Below are positions 1-5,529 of a stretch of DNA of 6,045 bases, one piece after another; positions within the stretch are counted from its first letter, which is position 1; every line of letters starts with the position of its first letter. Under the pieces are notes generated by a model that had not been told where the DNA came from, searched no databases, and saw only the letters and a program-made list of their open reading frames with translations. Made by a program: the position numbers and the translations under genes. The stretch is taken from assembly GCA_025935445.1 (NCBI GenBank), contig JAICVG010000079.1:1-6045 (forward strand). The letters are read 5' to 3'. This DNA comes from Nitrososphaera sp. Its GTDB lineage: Archaea; Thermoproteota; Nitrososphaeria; Nitrososphaerales; Nitrososphaeraceae.

Positions 1-465
1 CTAATGAAGGTACTGTAAACATTGCACTCGGATGACTATGTGATTGTTGGCTCCGACATATAAATATCATAAAGCAAATCACATTATTGCCATTGGTGGA
101 AATAGTTCCTAATAGATCGCAGTTGCAATAAGATAAAAATCATCTTATCTCTTACTTTATGAATAGCTCTGCTGAATATAATACCGTCTATTAGATCTCT
201 AGTCGATTAACCTGCTTTTGTAGTCAAGACTGTCAAGTAGAAGGGCGAAATTGGATTGGGCATTTATTCTAGCGTTATCGTGCGTATTTTTGTCATATTG
301 AAAATTATGACAGCACCAATACAGCTATTTCTCAAAACTATTCAGTATCAATATATTTATTACACTACAATACATCTCCTTTCAAAGAACATTTAGCGAG
401 ATGCCATTTCATTTTCATACAAGTCCTAACAAGAGCAGCACAGTTGCCGCGAGATATATCAATCC
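1..465. other. AT-rich stretch with no supported gene
   Basis: I found no convincing coding region on either strand, and stop codons are frequent in all frames. The stretch contains two short inverted repeats: a weak AT hairpin (arms 128-134 and 142-148) and a 7-bp inverted repeat (arms 291-297 and 306-312). It may hold the 3' end or terminator of a gene lying off the left edge, but nothing in the sequence proves this. Confidence 0.5.
291..312. repeat. Inverted repeat, 7-bp arms, 8-nt spacer
   Basis: The arms TGTCATA (291-297) and TATGACA (306-312) are perfect reverse complements around the spacer TTGAAAAT. It could be a hairpin in RNA or a dyad protein-binding site. It is not followed by a T-run and no gene start lies next to it, so no role can be assigned. 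Confidence 0.4.
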
Positions 466-693
466 CTATATTGCCAATTCTCTTGCATAATCAGTTCTTC
501 TGGCCTCATTTAGTCGTAGATTGAGTAACAATATGGTCGATGCGATAAAAGGGATTATTGCTGATGCAATCATTGTCCTGTCTAGCAATGGCAACGAAGA
601 AGTTCTTGATAGAGAGGCAAGAGAAAGAAGGATAAGAACGCCAGAAATTATTGTTGCATTTGCCTGAATTAGATCGTTATCATCAAAAACCAT
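466..693 (-). CDS. Small two-helix membrane protein, function unknown
   Basis: This 75-aa protein is predicted to lie in the cytoplasmic membrane. A short acidic N-terminus (residues 1-12, with DDND at 4-7) is followed by hydrophobic segment 1 (about 13-28), a polar turn containing R30 and a D38-R39 pair, hydrophobic segment 2 (about 41-59), and a basic C-terminal tail (R60, R65, R66, R71). By the positive-inside rule the tail would be cytoplasmic. The ATG at 691-693 is the only sensible start, since the next Met is inside helix 2. A T-rich TATA-like tract lies about 40 nt upstream. The gene follows the secreted-protein gene on the same strand after a 74-nt gap, so it may be read with it or separately. 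I have the impression that similar small two-helix proteins recur in Nitrososphaerales genomes, but I cannot confirm it. There is no catalytic motif and no function is assigned. Confidence 0.6.
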   Translation of the reverse strand: MVFDDNDLIQANATIISGVLILLSLASLSRTSSLPLLDRTMIASAIIPFIASTILLLNLRLNEARRTDYARELAI

Positions 694-726
694 TCAATTT
701 CAGTTAGCTAGTAGTGACCAAGAACA

Positions 727-741
727 TAAGATAAATAAAAA
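727..741 (-). promoter_or_regulatory. T-rich TATA-like tract upstream of the small membrane protein gene
   Basis: On the minus strand this reads CTTTTTATTTATCTT. It lies about 40 nt upstream of the ATG at 693 and 27 nt past the stop of the secreted-protein gene. It could be a TATA box giving a leader of roughly 13 nt, or the T-rich transcription terminator of the upstream gene, or both. The spacing is longer than for other promoters in the window, so the call is weak. Confidence 0.3.
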
Positions 742-767
742 GTAAGGATCCTAAATACTACCCTTCC

Positions 768-1352
768 TTATCCCTGTCCCGCTTGAAGTAACGGAATGTA
801 ATGGCATTGCATGTCCTGTAAGGTCATACCGAATCCGCACTTTATCTCAACGTCTTGGCCTTCTACTGTATTATTCTCTGCTTCGCTCATGACCCTTCTA
901 AGTTCGTTTGTGATTCTCTCGGTTATCTGCTCAGGGGTTGCAAATGGATTGGGGAGAGTAGCGCCCGCAGAAGCCGTTGTAGTATTGTCTGCCATTACAT
1001 ATCCTATCGTCGGAGAGGAACTAAAATCATCTGTGATGGTAGTGATGATTAGATTCTCTGCTGACCTGATAGCACTTCTTTCTCCTGCAACTCGATAAGT
1101 TGTGTCAAAGCTTCCGACACTGGACGAGCCGCCAGATAAGACATAGGAGTTTGTAGTGTCCTTGATTATATGGATAGTAGATTGTTGCCCTCCTGTGGAC
1201 GTTGTTACTCCAGTGGCATTGGTGTCATTACCTCCTTGTTCAACAAACGGCGTAGCAAGCACCGCGACATTTGGAAAATTTGTCGTGACTGTTGCGATTG
1301 CAATTACTATCGCTGTTATTGCGGTCGTGATGAATACTTTTTTCATATTCAT
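768..1352 (-). CDS. Secreted Thr/Ser-rich protein with signal peptide
   Basis: This is a 194-aa exported protein of unknown function. A Sec-type signal is clear: MNMKK, then a hydrophobic stretch at about 6-20, with plausible cleavage near residue 33 (AVLA followed by TPF). The mature part opens with a low-complexity Gly/Thr/Ser/Asn linker (about 38-59). A probable folded domain follows (about 60-126), beginning IIKDTTNSYVLSGG, and then an amphipathic, probably helical segment (about 140-160). It ends with two cysteines (C172, C183), possibly a disulfide. Four N-X-S/T sequons (N42, N45, N123, N160) suggest archaeal N-glycosylation outside the cell. The ATG at 1350-1352 lies 28 nt from the centre of a strong TATA box, so the mRNA is essentially leaderless; M3 at 1346 is an alternative start. 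No lipobox, sortase-like or catalytic motif is visible. I cannot name a family. Surface or extracellular location is inferred from the signal peptide only. Confidence 0.75.
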   Translation of the reverse strand: MNMKKVFITTAITAIVIAIATVTTNFPNVAVLATPFVEQGGNDTNATGVTTSTGGQQSTIHIIKDTTNSYVLSGGSSSVGSFDTTYRVAGERSAIRSAENLIITTITDDFSSSPTIGYVMADNTTTASAGATLPNPFATPEQITERITNELRRVMSEAENNTVEGQDVEIKCGFGMTLQDMQCHYIPLLQAGQG

Positions 1353-1376
1353 TTCAAATGAACATGTCTATAAAAA

Positions 1377-1384
1377 TATATATA
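1377..1384 (-). promoter_or_regulatory. TATA box of the secreted-protein gene
   Basis: The sequence TATATATA sits in an A/T-rich run, its centre 28 nt upstream of the ATG at 1352. Archaeal transcription starts about 25 nt downstream of the TATA centre, so the mRNA should begin within a few bases of the start codon. This supports a leaderless transcript. Confidence 0.6.
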
Positions 1385-1944
1385 GAGTTTTTCTGAAGAA
1401 ACGACGTTTATTAAGAAACTTAAGTTGGTGGTTTTTAATTAGTGGAAGCAGAATGGTTAATTTTGTCTTGCAATCACGTACGAATGAGATTTGAATCGCT
1501 TCAGTTTATTTCAAAATGACGAAAAATAATATCGTGGCAACGGTTAAGACTTTGTTAAGCTCTACCTTTTAAGAATTGGTTGAACTGTTGCCTTTCTTGA
1601 AATAGAGTATGACTAAGAGGATATGAAACTTAACAGTAGGGGTAAGCTACTTATTTACAAAGTGTCTAAAAAGATGATGGGATAACCAGACAAGATAGTA
1701 AGAATGCGGCATTGACAAGTGGCGCAATAGCTCAATGGTACGGGTAATTGTATTATCTTCCTAAGAACGCTACATCAGAAAGTAATCATATTTTGATCTA
1801 GTTTCTAAGAATGAAAGCAAGCGAGATAAAGATTACGAAAAGAGAAATTAAAGGAATGGCCAGTGTTAGGTAAGTTGTAATACTATCTAGCTAATACCAC
1901 TTCCTCAGCTCTGAACATGATTATTATATCCGCGGGTAGACTCG
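1385..1944. other. Gene-poor stretch of about 560 nt
   Basis: No credible coding region was found on either strand. Open frames that run into it from the left are antisense to the secreted-protein gene. The only recognisable item is the tRNA-like fragment near 1721. The rest is AT-rich sequence without obvious repeats, palindromes or promoter-gene pairs, and it may be decayed DNA. Confidence 0.5.
1721..1745 (+). other. tRNA 5'-end-like fragment (possible tRNA remnant)
   Basis: GGCGCAATAGCTCAATGGTA matches the layout of a tRNA 5' end: a 7-nt acceptor arm (GGCGCAA), then TA at positions 8-9, then a D-stem GCTC and a D-loop with the conserved A and GG. The expected D-stem partner (GAGC) is absent (CGGG instead). 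A short TCTT/AAGA hairpin at about 1757-1767 stands near the anticodon-arm position, but its loop is only 3 nt. Downstream there is no GGTTCRA T-arm and no TTGCGCC acceptor partner. It therefore cannot be a working tRNA. It is either a degraded tRNA 5' part, as can be left where an element integrated and decayed, or a chance match. Confidence 0.3.
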
Positions 1945-2205
1945 ATGCTCTGGATAGTACCTGCAAATGTTGCTATGGGTGTTAGCACTACTATGACTCT
2001 CATGGCTATTCCAAAATACCACCTAATGTTCGAAATTGGAGATATTGTAGGTATTATCCTCGGAATAGTTGGAATTGTAATTTGGCTAGTCATTGCATAT
2101 TTTCAAGTCAAACAAGATCTAGCTCATCCTTGTACTTCTAGTTCGAGTCAAGATGTAAAAAATTCCTTTTGGTGTTGGCATGCATTTTCTTCGTATTATC
2201 TCTAA
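1945..2205 (+). CDS. Possible small membrane protein (weak call)
   Basis: This 86-aa open frame encodes a hydrophobic N-terminal part (about 1-22) and a good membrane helix (about 31-53, rich in Ile, Val and Gly), ended by a charged FQVKQD boundary (53-58), which resembles a real membrane edge. After about residue 60 the sequence becomes Ser-rich and unconvincing (Cys/Trp/His/Tyr-rich end), as expected if the frame runs into non-coding DNA or has suffered a frameshift. The ATG at 1945 is the first in-frame start after a stop at 1918; M11 at 1975 is an alternative. An A/T-rich TTATTATAT lies too close upstream to serve the first ATG. No Shine-Dalgarno sequence is present. It may be a remnant of a larger membrane protein. 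The antisense frame is less plausible. Confidence 0.3.
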   Translation: MLWIVPANVAMGVSTTMTLMAIPKYHLMFEIGDIVGIILGIVGIVIWLVIAYFQVKQDLAHPCTSSSSQDVKNSFWCWHAFSSYYL

Positions 2206-2274
2206 CCTCCCCAGCATAGATATAATAGATCAGACACGCTTTTTGCGGCGTTCCAAACCTTCCACTGCTTTTCG

Positions 2275-2589
2275 TCATTTTGCGCCATTTGTATTATCAG
2301 TTTGCTGCGATAGCTCAAGAAGTCTCTTTGCTTGTTCCTGTCCTGTCACAGGTAATAGTTTTGGATCAAGCAAACCAACTTGAACAAGAAGAGATGCTTG
2401 ATCCCAGTATATGTGTTCATGAGCAATCTTCCCATCTCTAAAATTCATTATTACCACATGTGGAAGCTCGATGTACCTTCCTGTAGGTAGAACGCCTGGT
2501 AATATGAAATCAATTTCTCTATCGTGAGTGAAACTAAGGACAAGCTCATCAACAACCTGATCTTTGCCAACAGTCCTTGAGATGCGCAC
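2275..2589 (-). pseudogene. 5'-truncated SnoaL/NTF2-like (ester-cyclase type) protein
   Basis: These 104 aa match, from memory, the C-terminal half of SnoaL-like polyketide-cyclase/NTF2-fold proteins. The strongest marks are LPGVLPTGR (30-38), VVIMNFRDGKIAHEHIYWDQ (45-64) and the following LLVQVGLLDP (67-76); the HEHIYWDQ segment is characteristic of the family. Intact members carry roughly another 50-70 residues in front, forming the first helices and strands of the cone-shaped fold. Here the frame opens at a GTG (2587-2589) directly preceded by an in-frame TGA (2590-2592), and the 77 nt up to the divergent zinc-finger gene hold stops in every frame and no family-like sequence. The N-terminal half is therefore missing, not merely frameshifted. 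A truncated but expressed product is possible, yet the fold would lack its helical cap. Family members are often small-molecule isomerases or cyclases; a substrate cannot be named. Confidence 0.65.
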
Positions 2590-2629
2590 TCAACATGATG
2601 CTAACAATCTATCTCAACCATATACTACC

Positions 2630-2636
2630 TTATATT
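2630..2636 (+). promoter_or_regulatory. TATA box of the C2H2 zinc-finger gene
   Basis: TTATATT is centred 34 nt upstream of the ATG at 2667, giving a predicted leader of roughly 8 nt. It overlaps the left arm of the 14-bp palindrome at 2632-2645, so a protein bound there would compete with TBP. Confidence 0.45.
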
Positions 2637-2645
2637 GTACAATAT
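2632..2645. promoter_or_regulatory. Perfect 14-bp palindrome, candidate operator
   Basis: ATATTGTACAATAT is a perfect dyad centred between 2638 and 2639. It sits in the 77-nt gap between the divergent SnoaL-like remnant and the zinc-finger gene and overlaps the latter's TATA box. Position and symmetry suit a homodimeric repressor site, but short AT-rich palindromes also occur by chance. Confidence 0.4.
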
Positions 2646-2666
2646 TATTGATCATTACTAGCATAT

Positions 2667-2891
2667 ATGGTGGAAACAAAAAATACTGATCAAGAGAAAG
2701 AAAACAACTATACCGAAATAAAGGCTGCAAGACCTGATGAGCAATACTTGGACCTTACAAGTGGAAAAGAACCAGAGGATTTGACACCAAGGCAACAGAC
2801 GTGCGATGTTTGTGGGCTGACAGCCCGCAACAAAGAGGAATTACAAGATCATATTAGTAATGCACATACGGATATAGCTGATGTAAAATAG
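2667..2891 (+). CDS. Single C2H2 zinc-finger miniprotein
   Basis: This 74-aa acidic, soluble protein carries one classical C2H2 finger near its C-terminus: C46-X2-C49-X12-H62-X4-H67, with hydrophobic L59 between the second Cys and first His as in real fingers. The preceding 45 residues are highly charged, contain no hydrophobic core and are probably disordered. The spacing fits the family consensus exactly, so zinc binding is likely. Nucleic-acid or protein binding is inferred, since one finger alone usually gives weak DNA specificity. The ATG at 2667 lies 34 nt from a TATA box and has no Shine-Dalgarno sequence. The gene stands alone: it is divergent from the SnoaL-like remnant, and 206 nt of non-coding DNA follow. 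It could be a small regulator or an adaptor that works with a partner. The finger is a confident call; the role is unknown. Confidence 0.75.
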   Translation: MVETKNTDQEKENNYTEIKAARPDEQYLDLTSGKEPEDLTPRQQTCDVCGLTARNKEELQDHISNAHTDIADVK

Positions 2892-3003
2892 ACTCTATGT
2901 TAGTTTGCTCCGTGAGCATATGTCAAGAACTGTAGCCTGGAAGGGAAGAGTTCACTGCAAGAGCGTCTATACAATGGAAATACTTTACCTGGAATAAAGC
3001 GTT

Positions 3004-3021
3004 TAATTATATAAATAATTA
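3004..3021. repeat. AT-rich inverted repeat, 7-bp arms
   Basis: TAATTAT (3004-3010) and ATAATTA (3015-3021) are perfect reverse complements around ATAA. The core ATTATATAAATAATT also looks like a TATA box, though it lies about 85 nt upstream of the TTG start of the next gene. A 17-codon open frame (3035-3088) begins just after it, ends before that gene, and may not be translated. The repeat could be a second promoter or a binding site. Confidence 0.3.
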
Positions 3022-3057
3022 CAAACAGGCATCAATGGGTTACAGAAATCGTAAAGC

Positions 3058-3065
3058 TATAAAAA
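3058..3065 (+). promoter_or_regulatory. TATA box of the NTF2-like gene
   Basis: TATAAAAA is centred about 36 nt upstream of the TTG at 3098, predicting a leader of roughly 10 nt. It would place the transcription start downstream of, or at, the out-of-frame ATG at 3085, which favours the TTG. Confidence 0.45.
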
Positions 3066-3097
3066 TTCTATTCTCTATCATTAAATGAACATAATAA

Positions 3098-3508
3098 TTG
3101 TCATCTACTGAATCCGTTAAGGTAAGGGACTTTATTTACAAATATTTTCACATTGCCCAAAGCAAAGAGATAGAAAAGATAGAGGAATTTCTTGATCCGC
3201 GCTTTACGAAATTTGGCGACTCGCCACCCTACGATAGACGTGATTTTGGAAGAGCACTCATGCTTGAACAGTTACATTTTGCTAGCCTCTCCGACTATGA
3301 TTTCAAGATTGAAAACTTGAACACTGAGGTAATGGGCGATGTTGCACTTGCTACTTTTTTACTTGAAGTTACCGGCATGATAATCGACGACTACAGCTTC
3401 CGCGGTACGTCGGTCAATAACAAGTCTCGAGTAACGATTGTCTTGCAAAAAGACAAAAAGGACCAGTGGAAGATGGTTCACCAGCATTTATCTAAACTTG
3501 CCGGCTAG
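3098..3508 (+). CDS. NTF2/SnoaL-fold protein (DUF4440/ketosteroid-isomerase-like)
   Basis: This complete 136-aa cytoplasmic protein has the order of an NTF2-like cone fold: N-terminal helix (about 7-34, with YKYFHIAQSKEIEKIEEFLD), a short loop and second helix (about 45-60), then four strands covering 67-77, 80-94, 100-118 (SFRGTSVNNKSRVTIVLQK) and the terminal WKMVHQHLS (124-132), a motif typical of the DUF4440/SnoaL_3 groups. Members include ketosteroid-isomerase-like enzymes and ligand-binding domains; conserved catalytic residues cannot be fixed here, so activity is open. No in-frame ATG precedes residue 55, which lies inside the fold, so the start is TTG (3098), immediately after an in-frame TAA. 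The TATA box spacing supports it. An ATG at 3085 is one frame off and reaches a stop after eight codons; a single-base deletion would join it, so a recent start loss is possible. The gene converges on the aldolase gene and their stops overlap. Confidence 0.75.
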   Translation: MSSTESVKVRDFIYKYFHIAQSKEIEKIEEFLDPRFTKFGDSPPYDRRDFGRALMLEQLHFASLSDYDFKIENLNTEVMGDVALATFLLEVTGMIIDDYSFRGTSVNNKSRVTIVLQKDKKDQWKMVHQHLSKLAG

Positions 3509-4359
3509 TCAAAATGCACTGAGTGGTTGACTGTCGTCCTAACAACCTTCTGTCTTTCCTTGTGGCTTGACTTGTCATTCTCCTTTTCCTCTAAAAAGAT
3601 GCCGTATGCTTCTTTGGTGTCGGCGTTTTTGTGGACTATTGCCTGCACTGCCCTTATCATTGCTACGGACCAATCTGACTGCCAGATGTTTCTTCCCATA
3701 TCCACGCCGGCAGCACCGTGCGTTATTGCATCGTGCGCAAGCTTCAGTGCCTCTGGCTCGGGGAGTTTCTTGCCACCTGCAATTATAAGTGGAACAGGGC
3801 ACCCTTCGACCACTTGCTCGAAGTTGTCGCAATAGTACGTCTTCACTACATGTGCGCCAAGTTCTGCAGCAATTCTGCATGCTAGTCCAAGGTAACGTGC
3901 ATCACGCCCCATCTCCTTACCGACTGCAGTCACTGCAAGGACAGGTATTTCATATTTTTCGCCCTCATCTACCAGCTTAGCTAAATTGGCAAGCGTCTGG
4001 TGCTCATACTTGCTGCCTACAAATATTGATAGGGCAAGGCATGATGCATTAAGCCTGATCGCTTCTTCAATTGAAGTCGTAATCGTTTCTTTTGAAAGGT
4101 CTTCGCCAATGATGCTGGTTGCGCCAGAAACACGCAGCACTATTGGAACGTCGCACTTGGGGTCAATTGATGTCCTCAGGATGCCTCTTGTGAGCATAAG
4201 CGAGTCAGCGTAGGGCAAAAGTGGGTTTATAGCTCTTCTTGGAACCTCGAGACGCTCCATCGGACCAAGAAAGTAGCCATGGTCAACTGCAAGCATGAGG
4301 CAATGGCCGTCTTCGGGATGAATTATCTTAGATAGTCTGTTTTGCATTCCCCAGTCCAT
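3505..4359 (-). CDS. LsrF-like class I aldolase/thiolase (DhnA/FbaB family)
   Basis: This 284-aa TIM-barrel enzyme aligns from memory along its length with LsrF (3-hydroxy-5-phosphonooxypentane-2,4-dione thiolase): DWGMQNRLSKI (2-12), LAVDHGYFLGP (23-33), LTRGILR (56-62), VGSKYEHQ (114-121), AVGKEM (145-150), VVKTYY (171-176), GCPVPLIIAGGKKLPE (186-201) and GVDMGRNIWQSD (218-229). K173 in VVKTYY is the likely Schiff-base lysine; the AGGKK and MGRN segments fit phosphate binding. A charged tail of about 25 residues extends past the usual end. The frame also opens 15 codons upstream at 4404 (ATG overlapping the dehydrogenase TAA), but those codons are the TATA box and leader, and the family match starts at MDWGMQ, so I chose 4359. 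Related archaeal enzymes include FBP aldolase and ADTH synthase, but LsrF is the closest match I recognise. It probably acts after the adjacent dehydrogenase; true AI-2 degradation is unproven, as no lsr transporter or kinase is visible. Confidence 0.85.
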   Translation of the reverse strand: MDWGMQNRLSKIIHPEDGHCLMLAVDHGYFLGPMERLEVPRRAINPLLPYADSLMLTRGILRTSIDPKCDVPIVLRVSGATSIIGEDLSKETITTSIEEAIRLNASCLALSIFVGSKYEHQTLANLAKLVDEGEKYEIPVLAVTAVGKEMGRDARYLGLACRIAAELGAHVVKTYYCDNFEQVVEGCPVPLIIAGGKKLPEPEALKLAHDAITHGAAGVDMGRNIWQSDWSVAMIRAVQAIVHKNADTKEAYGIFLEEKENDKSSHKERQKVVRTTVNHSVHFD

Positions 4360-4389
4360 GGTCGATAAGCTCAGACAGGTGATTTTTAT

Positions 4390-4397
4390 TATATATA
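4390..4397 (-). promoter_or_regulatory. Internal TATA box between dehydrogenase and aldolase genes
   Basis: On the minus strand CTATATATAATAAAAA begins six bases past the end of the dehydrogenase stop codon. The TATATATA centre lies 34 nt before the ATG at 4359, predicting a leader of about 9 nt. The aldolase therefore probably has its own promoter besides any read-through from the dehydrogenase. Confidence 0.55.
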
Positions 4398-4403
4398 GTT
4401 TCA

Positions 4404-5438
4404 TTAATCTGTGGTTATGATTACCTTCATAGCATTATTGGCCTCATAAGCGCATTTTACCGCCTCTGCAGCCTTGCTAATGTGAAACCTATGAGTAATA
4501 AGGGATCCTATGTCTAGGCGAGCTTCTGCTATCAGCTTCAGCGCTTGGTTTGTTTCAATTTCAGATGCCGCATAGCTTGGGATGATCGAGTGTTCACTTG
4601 AGTAGAGCTTACTCATGTCGTAGGACATCTGCGACCCTTTGGGTGGGACGCCAAAGAGCATTATCTTACCGCCTCTACGAGTCAGGTCAAATGACTGAAG
4701 TAGTGCTTGCATATTTCCTGTCGCAATGATACAAATATCGGCACCCCTTTCACCTGTTTCTAACTTGATATTATTTGCAATGTCGTGATCAGAAATAGGG
4801 TTGAACACGTGCACCCCATATTTCTTGGCAAAGTCCAAACGAAAATCATTAATATCAACGACAAATATCTTGCCTGCCCCAAATGCCAAAGCCAGGAGCA
4901 CGTGCATCAATCCGGTTGGACCAGCGCCAAGTATCACGACATCGTCTCCCTTTTGGAAGCTACATTTCTTCCATGCTTTAATGCAGCATGCAAGTGGCTC
5001 AACAAGTGATGCTTCATCAAACGATACATTGTCTGGCAGTTTTATCAGGCCACCTCTTGACACGTTCCACTCTGGCACTGAGAAATGCTCTGCCAGACCA
5101 CATGGGCTGATGTTGCTAGTCTGATATGCAGGGCACATCGTATGGTCACCATGAAGGCAGTAATGACAAGAATAGCACGCGACATGGTGATGGATAAAGA
5201 CACGATCGCCACGTGCAAAGCCGTTTACAGATTTGCCAATTGCTACAACCTCGCCAGCAGGCTCATGACCAAGCCTGCCTGAGGCCATGCTATATTCGCC
5301 ATAGATCTTTTCCAGATCCGATCCGCACAGCCCGCAGGCGCGCATTTTGACAAGAACATCACCTGCGCTAGCCAGGTCTGGTACCTTGACATCATCGACT
5401 GAAACCGCGTTATGTCCTTTTATAAAGACTGCCTTCAT
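4404..5438 (-). CDS. Zinc-dependent medium-chain alcohol/polyol dehydrogenase
   Basis: This 344-aa cytoplasmic MDR enzyme is predicted to oxidise a secondary alcohol, polyol or sugar(-phosphate) with NAD(P). Catalytic-zinc ligands are visible: C38 in CGLCGSD, H58-E59 in GHEPAGE, and E147 in VEPLACC. A structural-zinc loop is complete, C88-X2-C91-X2-C94-X7-C102. The Rossmann domain starts at VVILGAGPTG (167-176, GxGxxG at 171-176), and the acidic D195 in FVVDIND favours NAD over NADP. Length matches threonine/sorbitol-dehydrogenase relatives (340-350 aa). A longer frame starts at 5486, but its 16 extra codons span the TATA box (5463-5470), and MKAVFIKG is the usual family N-terminus, so 5438 was chosen. 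One oddity is C113 in SPCGLAEHF, where I would expect Gly. The aldolase follows on the same strand and a divergent regulator precedes it. The exact substrate is not readable. Confidence 0.88.
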   Translation of the reverse strand: MKAVFIKGHNAVSVDDVKVPDLASAGDVLVKMRACGLCGSDLEKIYGEYSMASGRLGHEPAGEVVAIGKSVNGFARGDRVFIHHHVACYSCHYCLHGDHTMCPAYQTSNISPCGLAEHFSVPEWNVSRGGLIKLPDNVSFDEASLVEPLACCIKAWKKCSFQKGDDVVILGAGPTGLMHVLLALAFGAGKIFVVDINDFRLDFAKKYGVHVFNPISDHDIANNIKLETGERGADICIIATGNMQALLQSFDLTRRGGKIMLFGVPPKGSQMSYDMSKLYSSEHSIIPSYAASEIETNQALKLIAEARLDIGSLITHRFHISKAAEAVKCAYEANNAMKVIITTD

Positions 5439-5462
5439 CTTTCTTATCTCCGATTCTTGCCA

Positions 5463-5470
5463 AATATAAA
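5463..5470 (-). promoter_or_regulatory. TATA box of the dehydrogenase gene
   Basis: On the minus strand TTTATATT is centred 28 nt upstream of the ATG at 5438, predicting a leaderless mRNA. It lies inside the longer open frame, so the extra N-terminal codons would not be transcribed. Confidence 0.55.
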
Positions 5471-5491
5471 GAATAGAATCCATCAAGAACC

Positions 5492-5499
5492 TTTAAATA
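5492..5499 (+). promoter_or_regulatory. TATA box of the HTH regulator gene
   Basis: TTTAAATA, in an A/T-rich run from 5491 to 5512, is centred 34 nt upstream of the ATG at 5530. It lies back to back with the dehydrogenase TATA box, about 29 bp centre to centre, so one bound regulator could affect both promoters. I see no clear palindromic operator between them. Confidence 0.5.
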
Positions 5500-5529
5500 A
5501 TAAAAAATAAACTTCATTTACATCTCTAC

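Noticed and set aside
128..148. Hairpin ATAAGAT/ATCTTAT as a terminator
   Set aside because: The stem is weak and AT-only apart from one G:C pair, no T-run follows, and archaea do not rely on hairpin terminators. No adjacent gene end is visible.
811..1494. Long open frames on the plus strand (811-1098, 1156-1494)
   Set aside because: They are antisense to the secreted-protein gene, whose signal peptide, TATA box and composition are convincing. The plus-strand products show no domain.
1721..1800. Intact or intron-containing tRNA gene
   Set aside because: D-stem pairing fails, and no T-arm or acceptor 3' strand is found downstream.
1905..2093. Minus-strand 62-aa open frame
   Set aside because: It is antisense to the better, though still weak, membrane ORF at 1945-2205. 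It consists of Ile/Pro/Thr repeats that mirror the Gly/Ile/Val helix codons of the other strand.
3035..3088. 17-codon open frame upstream of the NTF2-like gene as an upstream regulatory ORF
   Set aside because: It is short, without composition or start support, and probably lies upstream of the transcription start set by the TATA box at 3058-3065.
3527..4213. Open frames opposite and beside the aldolase gene
   Set aside because: They are shadows of a strongly recognised enzyme, rich in Cys, Arg and Ser with no family resemblance.
4360..4404. Fifteen-residue N-terminal extension of the aldolase
   Set aside because: These codons contain a TATA box and lie outside the family match, so they are more likely promoter than protein.
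4785..5282. Plus-strand open frames, one with several CxxC-like pairs
   Set aside because: They are antisense to the dehydrogenase; the Cys pairs are chance complements of its codons.
5439..5486. Sixteen-residue N-terminal extension of the dehydrogenase
   Set aside because: It spans the TATA box at 5463-5470, and the usual MDR start MKAV lies at 5438.
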